A DNA stretch of 64,000 nt from Fontibacillus phaseoli (lineage in GTDB: Bacteria; Bacillota; Bacilli; Paenibacillales; Paenibacillaceae): contig NZ_QPJW01000002.1 in NCBI RefSeq assembly GCF_003337355.1, positions 62,001-126,000 on the forward strand, in the 5' to 3' direction. A model generated the notes under the pieces. The model was not told the DNA's origin and ran no database searches. It saw only the letters and a list, made by a program, of their open reading frames with translations. A program made the translations under genes and the position numbers. Within the stretch, counting starts at the first letter, position 1; every line of letters begins with the position of its first letter. Shown here piece by piece: positions 63,837-64,000 of this stretch.

Positions 63837-64000
63837 GATTCCCCGCTCTCCTCTTCCAGCAAATATGCCAGTTTTTCAAAAACGCCGAGAAAACCTTCCA
63901 CTTCTTCTGCATTAAAATGCACTAAATATGTAGACAACGTCTCCATAATCTTGGCCTGTGCCTTTTTGTAATGGCCTATTCCCCGTTCGGTCAAAGACAA
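63833..64000 (-). CDS. MarR-family regulator (5' end outside window)
   Basis: The last 55 codons are present. SLTERGIGHYKKAQAKIMET is the end of the MarR wing (xLTxxG), and the final helix ends in LAYLLEEESGES. The stop overlaps the MMPL ATG (ATGA), so the two are cotranscribed. The recognition helix and start lie beyond the window. Confidence 0.85.
   Translation of the reverse strand: MSLTERGIGHYKKAQAKIMETLSTYLVHFNAEEVEGFLGVFEKLAYLLEEESGES

Overview
The window is a piece of a low-to-mid GC Firmicute chromosome. The core gene order is that of Bacillaceae/Paenibacillaceae: trmFO-topA-dprA-sucD-sucC, ylqH-ylqG-rnhB-rbgA-lepB-rplS, trmD-rimM-khpA-rpsP-ffh-ylxM-ftsY-smc-rnc, the fab/plsX/fapR cluster, rpmF-yceD-tmcAL-sepM-ylbJ-coaD-rsmD. 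Strong GGAGG-type ribosome sites, frequent TTG/GTG starts, a sporulation-type ylbJ, a FapR box and a DUF3231 protein fit a Paenibacillus-like spore former. This assignment is inference from gene order and protein style, not a database match.

Layout. 1-15.2 kb: housekeeping genes, nearly all on the minus strand (trmFO, truncated by the window edge, back to rplS), with comM on the plus strand. 15.2-25.3 kb: an accessory island between trmD and rplS, which are normally adjacent. It holds a DUF3231 gene, an IS1595-type transposase remnant, a Nudix hydrolase, an XRE regulator plus membrane protein pair, a 5.3-kb serine-recombinase transposon (17754-23073) with imperfect inverted-repeat ends, a tRNA-Pro(GGG), two tiny ORFs, decayed glycosyltransferases and a methyltransferase. 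The transposon carries a compact cargo operon (zinc-ribbon membrane protein, SAM methyltransferase, TetR) with a near-consensus promoter and a perfect 13-bp-arm operator.

25.4-48.3 kb: translation, SRP, chromosome-segregation and fatty-acid/phospholipid genes in long minus-strand operons. The fab genes are headed by fapR with a FapR-like operator. Candidate cis-acting RNAs precede rplS (L19-leader-like) and rsmD (ylbH-leader-like). 48.3-59.2 kb: a second accessory stretch with a frameshifted IS110-type element truncating an unknown gene, an inositol-monophosphatase-like enzyme, an AraC-family gene flanked by two copies of a hairpin-plus-tail repeat, a decayed secreted protein, a lipoprotein, a divergent TetR/PanE-like pair, an unknown 131-aa protein, a GH73 lysin-like protein and gpmA. 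59.3-64 kb: a Gly/Gln-rich coiled-coil protein, a TPR membrane protein, and a MarR-MMPL exporter operon cut by the window end.

The most notable items are the transposon with its regulated cargo, its insertion point and the decay of its recombinase; the leader-peptide/terminator arrangement upstream of its sigma-like gene; and the hairpin-tail repeat with compensatory changes. No CRISPR array or recognisable defence system was seen.
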